Shown one piece after another: positions 9,289 to 22,194 of a stretch of 64,000 bases of DNA (positions are counted from its first letter, which is position 1; each line of letters opens with the position of its first letter). Source of the stretch: Lumnitzera littorea (Eukaryota; Streptophyta; Magnoliopsida; Myrtales; Combretaceae); the NCBI GenBank assembly GCA_024138015.1, contig JAMXBB010000006.1, forward strand, positions 75,910,044-75,974,043. The letters run 5' to 3'. Made by a program: the position numbers and the translations under genes. Below the pieces are notes generated by a model that worked only from the letters and a program-made list of their open reading frames with translations, made no database searches and was not told the origin of the DNA.

Positions 9289-12200
9289 TTCTAATTATGG
9301 TTAGGAAAGAAAAAGTAAGGATGTGATAAGAAGGAATAGCTTGCAAGAAAGAAATTTGGTAGAGTTTCTTCTTTTTTTAACAATGCAAAGTAGGAAATAA
9401 AGCATAGGCTATCCCTTTACATAGACAATCTAAGAGAGGAAGCCGCACGATTTCTCCTACTATTGAAGCACATACCTACTATAAGATGTATGCTAAACCC
9501 CTACCATCTACATGTCCCACTTTGCCAATCAAGGGCCTTGGTCAGCTCATGTAGATGGATCACTAACGTAGCATGGTACGAGAGCGCCAGACGCGTGTAG
9601 TTGTTCTTAAGAAAATCATCAATGCATGCTATACTTCTCAAAGAAGTCATCATAGTGCCTCGAACAATCTAAAAGCCATATTAGTTATGCCGATAGTCAT
9701 TATGGTGTGGTGGATGTGACTGGAGGTATCATATATCACACTACCGTATAATGAGATAGGCCTCATTGTTCGTAGCCGAAAGAATCTCACCTCAAATGAC
9801 TGCTTTATCTAAGCTACTATCCCCATGTGCTCCACACTAAGGAGAGTAGGTAGGCAAGTATTGACACCTAATTCTAGTTTGATCTAAGGCCCTATTCACA
9901 GGCTAACCTTTAAGAGCCCATTGATGAGTGCATGGATGATCACTTCTTTTCCTTTAAGTATCATGACTTGCTTAGGTGCACTTATTGTGAGCACCTTGGC
10001 AACTTGTCTAAGTGGGCTCACCTTTGAGCACAGAGTTCGTTATACAATACTCCCTCGACTTAGTACAGCAGGCAAGGACATCCCTTTAAGCCTAGGCAAG
10101 GACATTCTTGTGATCCCTTGAGACTTGCTTCATCCCCAACTGAGCACTTGTAGGCCTCTTTAATGTCCTCGCTACCCAAGGGGCTTTTTGCAAGTACTAA
10201 AAAGCAAGGAGTTAGAACAACCCGATCAACCTCAAATTCTAGAATCAACTTGCTTAAGCCCAACACATCCCCTATTATCCTTAGTTGATTCATACACAAT
10301 CAACAAGTATAAGTATAAGAAGTATATGTATAGCATTATTATACCAAATATTAGACTAAAAATCTTATCTAGTTTAATCTTATGAATTTTATACAATTAA
10401 ATAATACCTAAATATCATTATTACTTATTTAGTACTTATCAAAACATGTAATATATTAATACTAATAATTTTTTTTTATCAACTGCCACAAACATAATTT
10501 TACAACAACACTATTCCTGATACCTGCTATAGATCATGATCACTGTTGTTCTAATCAATAGAAAGAACATATCATCCTATAGTGTTGACTTGACGATTCC
10601 AAAGTAAAATTAGATATCCAATTCCCAAAAAATAAACCTACACTATCATGCTTAAACATCATAAAAATAAGAGGGAACTGTTTACCATCTGTAATATTAA
10701 AGTGTCCATCGCACTCACTCAAACTTAAGCAATTCCTATTACCATGTAAATAGCGACGTCAAAAAATGAATAGTTAGCTTATCAAAATATGGAAATATAG
10801 AAATATTGGTGATAAAGTAATGTCAAGAAAGTTGTTCTCACGCTTTTGTTGTAATTTTATACATAGCGATTGCCTAAAACTATCCGTAGTAATTTTTTTA
10901 GCAGTAAAAAATGCATCTAATTTTTAATATCTTTTTCTGTGAATATATTTTATAACATAAATGTTGAACGTCAGGAAATTTTCGCATGGAAAAATACACC
11001 ACTAATAATAAAATAAAATGAGGGATAAGAGCATACAGATTTATGAACGAGTATACACGTTTCAAAAAATAATAAAATTATTGCTTTTTATATTTTATTC
11101 ATGATTCTTCTCGGTTAAAACATTTTTTTTATGTCTATCATTTCTTATTTTATAAATTTCCATTAATTGATAATGTATTTTGATTTATAAAAAATTACTA
11201 AATTGATAAACAAAGCATTGTTATAAACTAGCGAACATGGCCTGTGATGCATGTGCGGAAATAAAATATCAAATATTTGTAATCTTAAAAGTATAAGTAT
11301 TACAAAAGTTAATTAAATAAAAAAAAGAACTTTATGTCTCTAGATGAATGCTGTAAAAGTACCAATTATAGTTCATTGTTTTGGAAAACTACCATTTACA
11401 TTTTCACGTTGGAATTTTATTGGTACTTATACTCCAGTAATCCATCTACATGGCCTATTAATACTAAGAATTAGAAACATATGTATTACAGGAAAAAAAC
11501 TAGAAACTTAAGGAAAAAAATAAAATGATCTATAAAACACTAAAAACATGGAAATGAGTAAAACTCGGTCCTTCATGAAAGGACAATAATGATAACTATA
11601 TTTACTTGCTTTCATAACATAACTTAAAATAATGAACTTGGTAATAAACTAATTAGTTATATAAAAATGTAAAAGTTCTTTGTATAACTAAGCATCATGT
11701 ATTGAGGAAATAAGAAAACACCTTGTACATTAATTCGCTTGTTGGTGCTTAGATTTAGCAAGTAGAGATTTACTTCCTTGGTTCCAATGATGGGGTTAGC
11801 CTATAAAAGAAAACACGGTTAATGGGCATCGAAGGGTTGCCTGGTGCGATGATTTTGATGCTTAAGTTAACAAACTGGTGATTACAAAATAGAAGTAATT
11901 GTGTATGGGTGTGTAAAGTCTCTTAATTGGGGGTTTAGCCCTTATACAGGTGATGGCTTGTTTTAGGAAAGTATGTACCTCATCTTATCAGGAAAGTGAA
12001 TCTTTAAGGGTTTGTTTCCAATTAGGTAATTGGGTGATGCATTCCTTATTAGGCAAGCTTTGATACCTATGGTTGTTTGGTCATGAGTCAAGACATTCTT
12101 GGGCAACTCTATGGACTTTGTAGTTCCCATGGTTTGAGCTCTAGGAGTCTATATAGGCCTTGGGCTAGACCTCCCTTAGTTTACCAAAGGCATTCTGATT

Positions 12201-12299
12201 CGAGGTGATAGTAGGCTGTAGTATGTTGGTCTTCGGCTTTTCAAGATCATACTGGGGCTTTAGAGGTTTTGGTTTGAATTCTTCCATCAATATTTGTCT
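9289..12299. other. AT-rich region with no recognised gene
   Basis: 3 kb without supported coding sequence. 9289-10300 is of average composition and may hold promoter or older repeat DNA of the minus-strand pseudogene. 10300-11700 is strongly AT-rich with short A and T runs. 11700-12299 is richer in G but has stops in every frame. Short ATG-to-stop runs here look like chance. Confidence 0.45.
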
Positions 12300-12387
12300 A
12301 CCTCCATAACACCCACCAACACCCCACCCTTAACCCTAACCCCACCCCTAACCAACCCCTATGCCCCTTAAAAAAAAAAAAAAAAAA
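12300..12387. repeat. C-rich tract with telomere-like words followed by an A-run
   Basis: From about 12300 to 12369 the plus strand has repeated C runs (CCC/CCCC) separated by A/T, including CCCTTAACCCTAACCCC. It ends in an uninterrupted run of about 18 A at 12370-12387. The minus strand could form a G-quadruplex. The words resemble degenerate telomere repeats but are not the plant CCCTAAA array. Confidence 0.55.
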
Positions 12388-13109
12388 CTTTCGGGTCCCC
12401 CTTACGGAGTCTCTTTGTTGATGTCTCTACAAGGAGTTTGAGTATAAACATGGGTTGTAAAGGCACTTTATGAGCACATAAGACTATTCTTCTATAGTGA
12501 TGTGGTGAACTTTAGAGCCGGATTTGTCTCTAGACTAAGGGTCTTCCTATGATCACTTTGTGTTCTTTAAGAGAGTGCACAAATGGGATTTTTCTATGGT
12601 CTCGTCCATATTTTTTACGAGATAGGCATCGCCATTGATCTAACCTTTGATTTTATATTTATTAAATTTCAACAATTGAACTAATTATACTTTCAATGAT
12701 TTAGGTTAAATTGATAGTAAATCAATGGTTGATGATAGACAGGACCGATCTTATCAAAAATATGGATGAGATTGTAGAACTTCTCAAATATAATGGGGCA
12801 AGCCATTTGCGTGTCAGCTTTATTCATGGAACAGGTAGTGCAGTACTAGTGGTTGGCCCTATAACTATCTTATCACATTTGGCAAGCATTGATTATTTGA
12901 TGGGATCATAGCATGCATGTGGTGTTTTAAAGGTTCAACATATCTCGTCTTTTCATTTTCCTATAATTGTTGAAACTCAAATTTCAAAATCGCATTTATA
13001 ATAAGGGAATGGCTCATTCATTTCTCATCTTTTGCTACTCCATTTCTTCTTCTTGAAGTGAGTTCTACCTATTTTCTTTTGCTAATTTCATTCCCTTTGA
13101 CTTTGAGAG

Positions 13110-14260
13110 AATGGTTAGTATAGGTGAGTGTTCTAGATCTAAGTCATATGGCTCCTTTACAACTGGCTTGTCCGGGAGCAGCATCGCATCAAACATGGTA
13201 GAAAGGGTGGCTTCTCTAATGATAAAGGTGATGATGACATGGCACAAAGGAGAAAGTAGTAGAGTTTAAAAAGTTTAACTCAGTACAAGCGTAGGCAGAT
13301 TTAGGCTGTTGCGCTTCTAAAGGATGAGTGTCTTGATGAGGATAATTAAGGCACTGAGGAAGTGGTCAAGTTAATGTACATGACTACTATGGATGTGGAG
13401 CTCACTCCCAAGATTATTGATGTAGGGGGAAGCTACTTATCACCATGTGTTTCTCTCGCAAGATGTCTAGTCTGTATGCATATCGACTCGAGGAAGAGGA
13501 TTGGGTTACCTTGATCCATACCAATGTATTCTGTTAATACTAGGAATAGTTCAAGGTTAGCGGATTGTGTTGGCTCCTCTCAAAGTTTTTTTTTTTACGA
13601 GGATCCTTAATTATCACCACATTTGTTCGATGCACTTAGTTTTGAATGGTGTGAGGGTCTTAGTGGCTATCAAGGCCATGTGCACCTAGTTAGAGGTGAA
13701 AGCTTCACTTGTGCTATTTTGATATCTCTTTGTTTTTTATTTTTTATTTTTAGGGAAACATTGGTTAGGATGGTTCATTGTTTTTGGCCGTACCAAAAGA
13801 AAGTTCTCAGAAGGCCTAAAGTTTCCATCCATAATTAGAAAAGGAAGTTCATGCTAATCTAAGAAGAATAGAAGCTCGAATTCTAGGCTATGTAGATGAA
13901 ACCGGTCCATAAGAGAAGTATTAAGTTCCTAAGGGAGCATTATAGATGTGCACCTAACCAGATCTTCAAACACTTCAGTCTACAAAAAAAGGTTCCTTGG
14001 AATGCCAAGGCAATAATGTATCAGCTTCATTACATGGAGTCGATCCTTTCTGATGATGAGTTAGAGGTGACTTGAGGTACTTTCTACCTTGATGCTATAC
14101 CGAGGAGGGCTTTGAGTCGTGGTTGTCATCTATCAAAGTTGAGAGGAGCTTCTTGGAAGATAGGCCTATGAGTAGTTATAGCCTCTTATTGTAAGTTCAC
14201 CATTTCTTTAATGGTTTTTGCTAAATGTGTTCTTTGTTTTACCTATCGTGAGCTTTCTAC
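13110..14260 (+). pseudogene. Second gypsy-associated ORF relative, heavily decayed
   Basis: Starting at the ATG at 13110 (MVSIGECSRSKSYGSF) the plus strand shows protein-like pieces in shifting frames: YRLEEEDWVTLIHTN near 13475-13530, and near 13630-13720 LNGVRVLVAIKAMC followed by LEVKASLVLF. The latter resembles the LxPNGxRxLVxxxxxC segment of the plant proteins to which the 6880-9288 ORF was also likened. A candidate splice donor (TTGTAAGT) lies near 14190. At least two frameshifts and many stops separate the pieces. Family assignment is inference from short motifs. Confidence 0.35.
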
Positions 14261-14407
14261 AAGCAAGAATGTCCATTATCTATGTTTTAAATGTAAATCT
14301 ATACCTTATTCATGTGACCCCAACTTGCCTGTTAATGTGAACTTCCTCTTCCACAACTTTACCTAACAAGAGTAAGTATTTCTAAGGTTAATTATAGGTC
14401 ACATGTG

Positions 14408-14573
14408 TATGTGTGCATGTGTGCATATATACATATGTGTGTGTTATGTACTCACTTATTGATTGTTAGTTTGTCTTAAGTTAGTTCTGATATGTGTGCA
14501 TGTGTGCATATATACATATGTGTGTGTTATGTACTCACTTATTGATTGTTAGTTTGTCTTAAGTTAGTTCTGA
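14408..14573 (+). repeat. Perfect 83-bp tandem duplication
   Basis: Two consecutive, apparently identical copies of an 83-bp unit: 14408-14490 and 14491-14573. Each begins TATGTGTGCATGTGTGCATA and ends GTTAGTTCTGA. Identity across both copies implies a recent duplication. The start is rich in TG/CA and TA steps, which favour slippage. Confidence 0.93.
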
Positions 14574-17054
14574 TTTAGTATCTAAATTCAATTATGATTT
14601 AGCTATTGAAATAGCTCCTAAATTTCCCTTTGATTTGACCTATTTTAAAATTCTTAGTTAGGTACCAATTAACTTATATCCTCAATTTGTTAGCTAAAAT
14701 CTTCCAATATCACATCTAATTCAATTGCTTAGATTCAACTTTCATAATAGCACTTAGGTTCTAACTTGCCTAAAATATCATGTTCACTTATCCAATTTCC
14801 ACTTTCTAAATGATCAAACCAAAGACCATTGTAAACTACTTTAGATACAATAGCAACCGGAACTCTCCCAAACTACAACGCCAATTATGTTAATTTTACG
14901 CTTTATCCACATATTAAGTAAAATACGTATAAATAGTGAAAAAAATATATATTACTTAATATTTATGCTTCACAAAATCCATGAAATAAACATTATATTC
15001 AAAAAATAGTAGGAATCATATTCTAATCATGTAAAACCTTTATATAGCATATTATATAATATACTCCATGATATGTATTTAAGCTTTATTTTATCAATAA
15101 ATAGCTAAAATTTATAAATAATTATACTTTTCTCCAAAATCACAGTTTAACATATACTTTCATACTACTAAGTTTGTGAAATCATGCCAAGTTGGTTTTG
15201 TATATCATTTAACATAAAATCCTTTAATTTAGTAAATTAGTAAAACTGCCAACAATAGGTAAATAATTCATAATAAATAGTAGACATAGCAGTTTTTGAA
15301 AATTCTTATTACCACAATTTAGTATATATTATAGGAGCTTAAATAAAATTTTTCAACTCGAAACAACATCATTTAATATGTTAGCAAATTTAATCAAAAT
15401 TCATATGAATAGAATATGTTCCTAAGCAAGTATCCTAAATCAATGTTATTTTAAGAAATAAAATTAACAAATGAAAGTACCTATAAAATAACTTAAGAAA
15501 CCAAATTTCATAATTTTTCAAGGTGATTTGATACTTTTAGAAATTAAAACTAGATCGAATGGAAAATTGAGCATTCGCTAGTGCACAGTGCTTTGGCCAC
15601 CCTTCGACAACTAAGGTGTATTGGTCCACCTCTCTCTCCCCTAAAAGCTTAAGTCAAAAGCCTTACCTCTAATCCAAATTTATATTATTTATTTCTTATT
15701 TTTGTTTTTTCTTGATCCTATTTTATGAGAGAATTACTAAGATCCTAAATATGGTATAGTGTCCAAAGGTTACTTTAGAGTTGGTTTTATAAGCTAAGAG
15801 TCGGTAAGCTAAATAAAACACAATTTCTAAGGTGTCAATTAATCATAAAAAATAAAACTATATTTGTATATCAACATGCAAACAATCAAAATGTAAAATT
15901 TATTTTATTAACACATTATTAAGATAACTAAGCATGCATGTCAAAGACATTATTCACAAAAAGACATGGCAGCATAAGGTCAAAAGGCATGTTTTTTTTT
16001 TTCCTTTTTATATTCTATATTTTCCTTTTTTCCTTTTTATTTTTTCTTTTTCCACAAACATTCAATACACAAAGGGAGATGAACTTACCTTATGCATGGT
16101 GGAAATTGGACCCGTTCAGGGATGATCTAATCGGTTCTAGGGATGTAGCTAGCAATTTTGAACTCTTGAGATGTGAACTTTGAAACTCCTAACTTAATTT
16201 CTTGAAATCCTAAGCCATCTTCCTTCGATTTCTTTAAAAGCTTCAACCTTAGTGAAGAACAAATCTTAACAACACTCTTTTGATTTCTCCTCCAAATTCA
16301 AAAAAATTTCCATGAAATTAAGAGCAATCAACTCTTGGCTTCATTCTTAGATAAGAGTAGAATATTCTACTAGTTTTTCTTATATTAACAGAAATTAGAG
16401 AAAGTGTGGGTTGTGCACTAACAGAAGCTAGAGTGAGAAACTAAAGATTTCATTCAATTAGAGAGCTTTCGAGGTTTTTGGATTGATTGAATGCATAGAG
16501 GAGGGCTTCATTTATGGTATAGTGTCGTCGATAATGCCTAAGAAACTTCCATTTAGGATAAAAATTGAATCTTTGGTGGATTAATGAAGTTTGAGTATGT
16601 TTTTAAGGTTCTTCCAATTTTAGCTAAATTTAATCACGATTTTATGGAAATAAGGGGGAATTCAAAGCTTTCATAGCTCTTGGAGGATGTGATTACTCAT
16701 TTAGTATTGAGTTATAGCAGATTATTGTAATAATAATCCCTAAATTTTCTTAATTAGTTCATGGTGTAAGATATGGATATTTAATAAACATTCGAATTCA
16801 TTATTTTTATTTCTCCTATTTCCCTTAATAATATTTGAAAATTTAAACATTATTGCATAGGAGGCTTCCTGAGCTTTTGTTTCCATTTTTTTTTTTATTT
16901 TTAATTAACAAATGATGCATGAAATTGGGTATACAAGATCAAGTGAGTTTCCATTTTTACTTCAAAAATAAGCTTCAATCTTCTACAATGTCTTTGATTG
17001 AAAAATTTGGGAAGAAAGAGTTGGGGGGCATGTGTAGCGCATGTACGATGCACC
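14574..17054. other. AT-rich region with no recognised gene
   Basis: About 2.5 kb, very AT-rich. A C/T-rich stretch at 15620-15660 and the 16200-16500 segment resemble LTR promoter or leader sequence, but I found no partner copy in the window, so I leave it unassigned. Confidence 0.4.
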
Positions 17055-20000
17055 TGTAAACCCAGCAAATTTAGCTATTTAAGAGTAGAAGTGAACCCTA
17101 ATACTATAAATGACTTGAAGAGTCATCAAAACCGAGCAAGATAAAAATTTAATAAATCATAAATCTAAATATATTATAAGTAGTAAAAATCTTAGAAATT
17201 AATTAAAACCCTTCATCGCAAACTAAAACCCTAAAAACTAACTTACACACATCATTAACCAAAATTGAACTTAAATTTGATCGAAACCCTAAAATTATAA
17301 ATATAAACCTATAAAATAATTAAATATTACTCAATAATGATAAAATTATAGTCGATTGCAATTTTCGACTACAACGTCTATTCGTACGAAATTTTAACGA
17401 AATTGCCATAATAACTTGTAAAAATTATAATTGTAATGGGTACCAATTAAATTGATAAAATTTCAAAAAAATTTGAAAATTAATTTACGAGGAGAATCGT
17501 TACAATTTATATGATTCGAAAAATTACATATAATTATTAATAATTTTCATTTTCCATCTCTTCTATTTCCAATTTATGTCTTTTCTTTCTTCCTTTTCTC
17601 ATTTCAATTCTTTATCCTACACAAAACGGAAACAAAAAATCAACAAGATAGAATCAAAAGGGTAGCCCACGTGAAGAATTACATTTACCATGTGTTAAGT
17701 TATAATTCAATTGTCTTATCCTTATTAATTCACAAGATTAGATAAGATCTTAGCTTAAAATTTAAGCTAGTCACTCATGTGAGCAAGAAAAGAAAATACA
17801 AATCTAGAAAAAGAATAAAAAAATCCTGCACAAACACAAAATTTTGGACAACAAAATCGTGAGAGAAAAAGAGAGAAAGAAAGAAGAAAAAGAAGGAGAA
17901 AAGAAGAAGAAAAATTAAATAAATAGGTAAGTAAATTATTTTCTTATATAGATGCATGTTATATAGTATATACATGTATAAATATAGTATTTGTATAGTA
18001 TTTTTCTTATAAATAAAACATTACTAATACATGTACATAAGCATAAATATATAAATTGAAGAATATATGCATGTATTAGGCTATATATGTATACATGTAT
18101 ATTATATGGAAGAGTATGTATTATGTATTTATTTAGAATACATATAATTAGTATTATGTATTTTATTAAATAATTATAAGTATATCTATATGTGTGTACC
18201 GTAAATATATATATGTATATCCATGTATAATTACTTTAGTATACATATATATATATATATATATAATCGTATGGTATATATATATATATATAGTAGTATA
18301 CCTCCATGAGTGGTAATTATATGTATATACCGAATATATATGTATGTATTTATAATTATGTACATATGTAAGACTTATATATATAAATAAATACAAATAC
18401 ATGAATATGTATATAAGAGTATGTTTATTTTCAATAAATACATATACATATATAATACGTATAATGTATAATATATGTACCAAATATGTATTAGCACATA
18501 TAATATATTTACTAAATTTGTAAATATGTAAGGTGTATATGTATATATATATATATATATATATGATATCGTAATTAAAGATTTTGTTCAATAAAATAAA
18601 TTATAAAACATATATTATAAGTATATACATATGGGTATAATCATGAGGTACATAAGAGAAATAATAAATAAGAAAATGAGAAATAATAAAAATAATAAAG
18701 GCAATAATAATAATAATCATCATCATAAAGTTAAAAATCTCAAAAATAGGAAAATATACTCAAAATAATAAAAATATCAAGTATATGATTTAAATAATTA
18801 TTAAATCATAAATATGTTACGAAAAAGAGAAAATCAATATTTTATAATTTTTAAACTTAAATAATAATTTTTGTGATATTTTTATGTCACAATTTATGTT
18901 ACGAGTCATAACATCCAAAATGGACCTTGCTACGAGAAAATATACTCGAAAATGATCAAAATGGACTATAAGTTGATAATGATCCGAGCTAAAATGAAAA
19001 AGTTATACACGATTCGATAAAAACTTGAATCGATGATTTCACGTAAGTCAATAACAAATTTAAGTAAACAGTACGATTTTGCATGCTGGTTTAAGTATTT
19101 AAATCCCTAAACTTATTTCCTTCCATATTTCCCTAATGTTAGGTGATCCTGAGATTGAGACCGATTTTTCTTTAGACTATTACAATCCCTAACATTATTT
19201 ATGACCAAGTGAGTACTCCTGATGACTCTATACTTGTTTTGTGCTTGTCGTTAGTGCACATGAATTAAATATTAATAACGTGATGCATGGGGTTTCGGTT
19301 TATGCATGCGATTGATATTGATTGATTACTATGTAAAATACTATTAAAGGTGATTATATAATTGATTGTTGCATTATTTGAATGATTTGTTGATATTGTT
19401 TGATCATCTCATAAATTGACTTAATCATATTTAACTCAACTAAAAATTAAACGGTTCATGCATAGAACACAAGCATTGCATATAACGTTCCGGTCGTTAC
19501 CTCATGCGGTTGGTAATGAGGGGCCTTGGAGGGATGGATTCCCACATGATTTGATTAGTATAATGCAGGAGCATTGGTACAACAAGACCCTACCCTTGGC
19601 TCACGGGTTTTACTGGCACCGGAGACGTTAATCGTAGGTGACTGGGGGTTACGTCTAAAGACCACCACTGTAGGGTGTGAGTGTGGACTGCGTGAGCCCG
19701 TTCACCACTAGACCTGGTTATTTATATACTATTGATTAATGGAAGTAGAAACCTGTTCTATGAAATAAGGAATTCCTATATAATGATATGAAGGTAAAAA
19801 CCCAAGTGTTAGAGCCCAGTTGCGATTTGTGTCGATGTATCTCCAACCTTTACTTCGGAGGGCATTAAATTCCGTTATTATATGTAGTACCAGTCAACTG
19901 CATATATATTGTTTGGCATACTGCTTGTTCATGCATTCATATGTTTAATAATAAACTGTTCGATAACTTGTTTGTTGGTATAGTACAAGGGTTAACTCAC

Positions 20001-20451
20001 TAAGCTTTTGTAACTTACTCTCCAATAATCTTCTCTTGCAGGTTGTTAAATGATCGGGCATGGGTTAAGAATCGAGAGTTGAGTGCTAACGTCGAGATAT
20101 ATAGAAGTTAGACTCTGAGGACAAATTATATGGTTCATTTGTATATAGTTATTAATATTACATTTAAATTTTGTGACTTTAGTAAGTTTGAGTTTTAGAA
20201 CTTTATTACCTAATCTTATTGTTTGGTAAGGGATATCGATTCTCTGCGGTTCTATTGGACTGTGGCTTATCGGATATCTATAGTCACATATATGTAGTCG
20301 TAAGCTAATTAAATAAATAAATAAAAGCTTTAGTGACTAATTGTTTAGAATCTTGCAATCTCTAACTTACAAAATGATTTTCAAATCATGAGTGCACACA
20401 TGATATGAAAATTTTAGGCAATCCTACTAAGCCCCCTTTAGGGTCATGACA
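17055..20451 (+). mobile_element. Solo LTR of a long-LTR gypsy family (F1)
   Basis: A 3397-bp unit starting TGTAAACCC and ending GGGTCATGACA, with no internal retroelement sequence next to it. The flanking 5-mers are GCACC (17050-17054) and ACACC (20452-20456), a target duplication with one transition. Both ends and long interior blocks match the other family members: 21644-36472 (interrupted, minus), 42485-45950 (minus), 53293-56769 (minus) and the copy ending at 58498 (plus). Orientation is set by a C/T-rich leader-like region that reads forward in the plus-oriented copies. Solo LTRs arise by recombination between the two LTRs of an element. Confidence 0.8.
18180..18570. repeat. TA/TATG-rich microsatellite cluster inside solo LTR F1
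   Basis: Several runs of TA dinucleotides (18245-18264, 18278-18293, 18541-18564) are embedded in TATG/CATA-rich sequence. Comparable runs occur in the related LTR at 34915-34935, 35105-35126 and 35396-35415. A 141-codon open frame across this cluster is a low-complexity artefact of the repeats. Confidence 0.8.
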
Positions 20452-21259
20452 ACACCCCCATGCAATTAAATAAAAAGGGGCATGTTGCACCTTGCTCTTT
20501 ATTTATTTATATATATTTTTTTTCAAGCCCCACATGGTCGAGTATCCGCAGCCTACCGTGGTTGCTACATATCATACGTAGCTTGCTAAATATTTTTTGT
20601 AATGTCCTTTTTTTCTTCTTCTTTTTCTTCCTTTGTTTTTCTTTTTCCTGTCTTCCAACTTTCCAATTTTTTCTTTTTCTTCTTATATTTTTCCCCTTTT
20701 TGTGTATTTTTAATTTTTCTTTATTTTTTAGATTTTAGATTTTTTTTTTGTGCTTTTTAAATTTTTCAATTTTTGTATATTTTTTTGGCCTTTTGCATAG
20801 GAAGGGGTTCCTAAGATGTAAAGAACATAAGATAGGTGAGGTGTCTATAAATGCCTTCTGCTACTTTACTTTTTTCTCATTGCTTAAATATGACATTATA
20901 TGTTTTTGTAAGTGGTTTTAGGAAATTTGTTGCCTAATATTCATGTTAGTTTGTTGTCTAATTTTAACCTAGGCTTGGTCTACGACGTGTCTAATTTTGA
21001 ATAGTTTTTAGAGCTATCGATTGATCAAGCCTGAAGAAGCTTTTTGATCTACCCCTTTCGTATAAGGACCAGGAAGTGAGTCCCTTTTCGTCCACCTTAA
21101 AGAGGCTAGGACATTAACAAATTATCGATCCATTAACCTTTCATTATGTCGAGACTGTACCATTGCGACATAATCAATGTAAATTTAAAAGAATCATAAA
21201 GAAAAATCAAACATCAACTTCGTTAATTTGATAACAAGGATTACATAAATAGTTGCTTG
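20452..21259. other. Probable 3' region of the outer Tat-type element
   Basis: Lies downstream of the integrase C-terminus (minus strand) and right of solo LTR F1. It is T-rich at 20580-20790. No partner LTR could be identified, so the element's end is undefined. Confidence 0.35.
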
Positions 21260-21638
21260 TCCATGCATCATTCAACATACAGCTTGAGATTATCTACGTT
21301 GATTAGTTATCCATCTAAGTGCTCCAATTTGTATGCTTTATGTTCGACCACCTCTCGAATTTTGATTGGGTCCTCCTAATTTGGTGCAAACTTCCCTATC
21401 CTTCTAAGGATCCTAAGGCCTCAAGCTTTTGACATACTAGGTTATTTGGTTGGAAGCTTGATGCCTAACTTTTATATCATGGTATCAAGCCACTCCATGC
21501 TGATAGGCAGCAATGCATACTTATGTTAGATTATATCTTCTCAACAATAGAGCTTAAAGACCAATCTGATTGGCCACGACATCTAGGGATTAAGTTTGGA
21601 TATTAAGGTGCCTTAGCTTAACTAAGAGAACTGTTTTT
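21260..21638 (-). pseudogene. Tat-type integrase C-terminus (outer element)
   Basis: The minus strand from about 21460 reads LEALG, then a W-stripped EDPIKIREVVEHKAYKLEHL and NVDNLKLYV. This matches the C-terminal end of plant Tat/Ogre integrases (usual form: GPYxVxE...GAYKLxxLDG...NxxxLKxYY). It belongs with the integrase core at 36478-37520: the two parts are separated exactly by solo LTR R1, whose AAACC target duplication lies at both junctions (21639-21643 and 36473-36477). Stops replace conserved Trp and Gln codons. Confidence 0.75.
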
Positions 21639-21643
21639 AAACC

Positions 21644-22194
21644 TGTCATGACTTTAAGTGGGACTTAGTAAGATTGCCTAAAATTTTCATATCACGTGTG
21701 TACTTATAATACGAAAATCATCTTGTAAGTCAAAAATTGAGAGACTCTAAATAATGAATTGCTAGAGTTTTTGATTTTAATTTATTAATATATTATAAAA
21801 TATAAATAGCTATGGATATTTAATATTCTATAGTTCCTCAAAACTATAGAGAATCGGTATCTCTTACTAAATGATAAGATTAAGTAGTAAAGACCTAAAT
21901 TTAAACTTATTGAGGTTACAAAATTTAAATATACTAGTGGTATTTATATTTGAAGTTTCAAACAAAGTAAACAATCTCTCTCTAATTTTAGCTTCTAAAA
22001 GATCTCAATACTTACACTTAATGCTTGGCTCTTAATCTATACTCAATTATTTATCAACTTGCAAAAGAAAAACTATTAGGGAGTAAGCTACAATAGCTTA
22101 GTGAGTTATCCCTTATACTATATTAATAAGCAGGTTATCAAACAATTTATTACTAAGTATATAAATGTATGATCAAGTAATATGACAAACAATA
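21644..22194 (-). mobile_element. Solo LTR R1, left segment
   Basis: In plus reading it begins TGTCATGAC at 21644 after the target copy AAACC, and matches the end of F1 and the start of the 53293 LTR (for example the segment around 21700-21730 and the TTAGTGAG block near 22100). It stops abruptly at 22194, where CAATA and a new TG terminus mark the nested element. Continues at 33318. Confidence 0.85.

Noticed and set aside
12325..12350. Interstitial telomere array
   Set aside because: Only two or three imperfect CCCTAA-like words; no run of the plant CCCTAAA heptamer.
15934..16183. Overlapping Phe/Leu-rich open frames near 16000
   Set aside because: They come from a T-rich tract (15989-16045) and show no family resemblance or codon pattern.
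18166..18591. 141-codon Tyr/Ile-rich open frame
   Set aside because: It is the translation of TA/TATG microsatellites and has no protein character.
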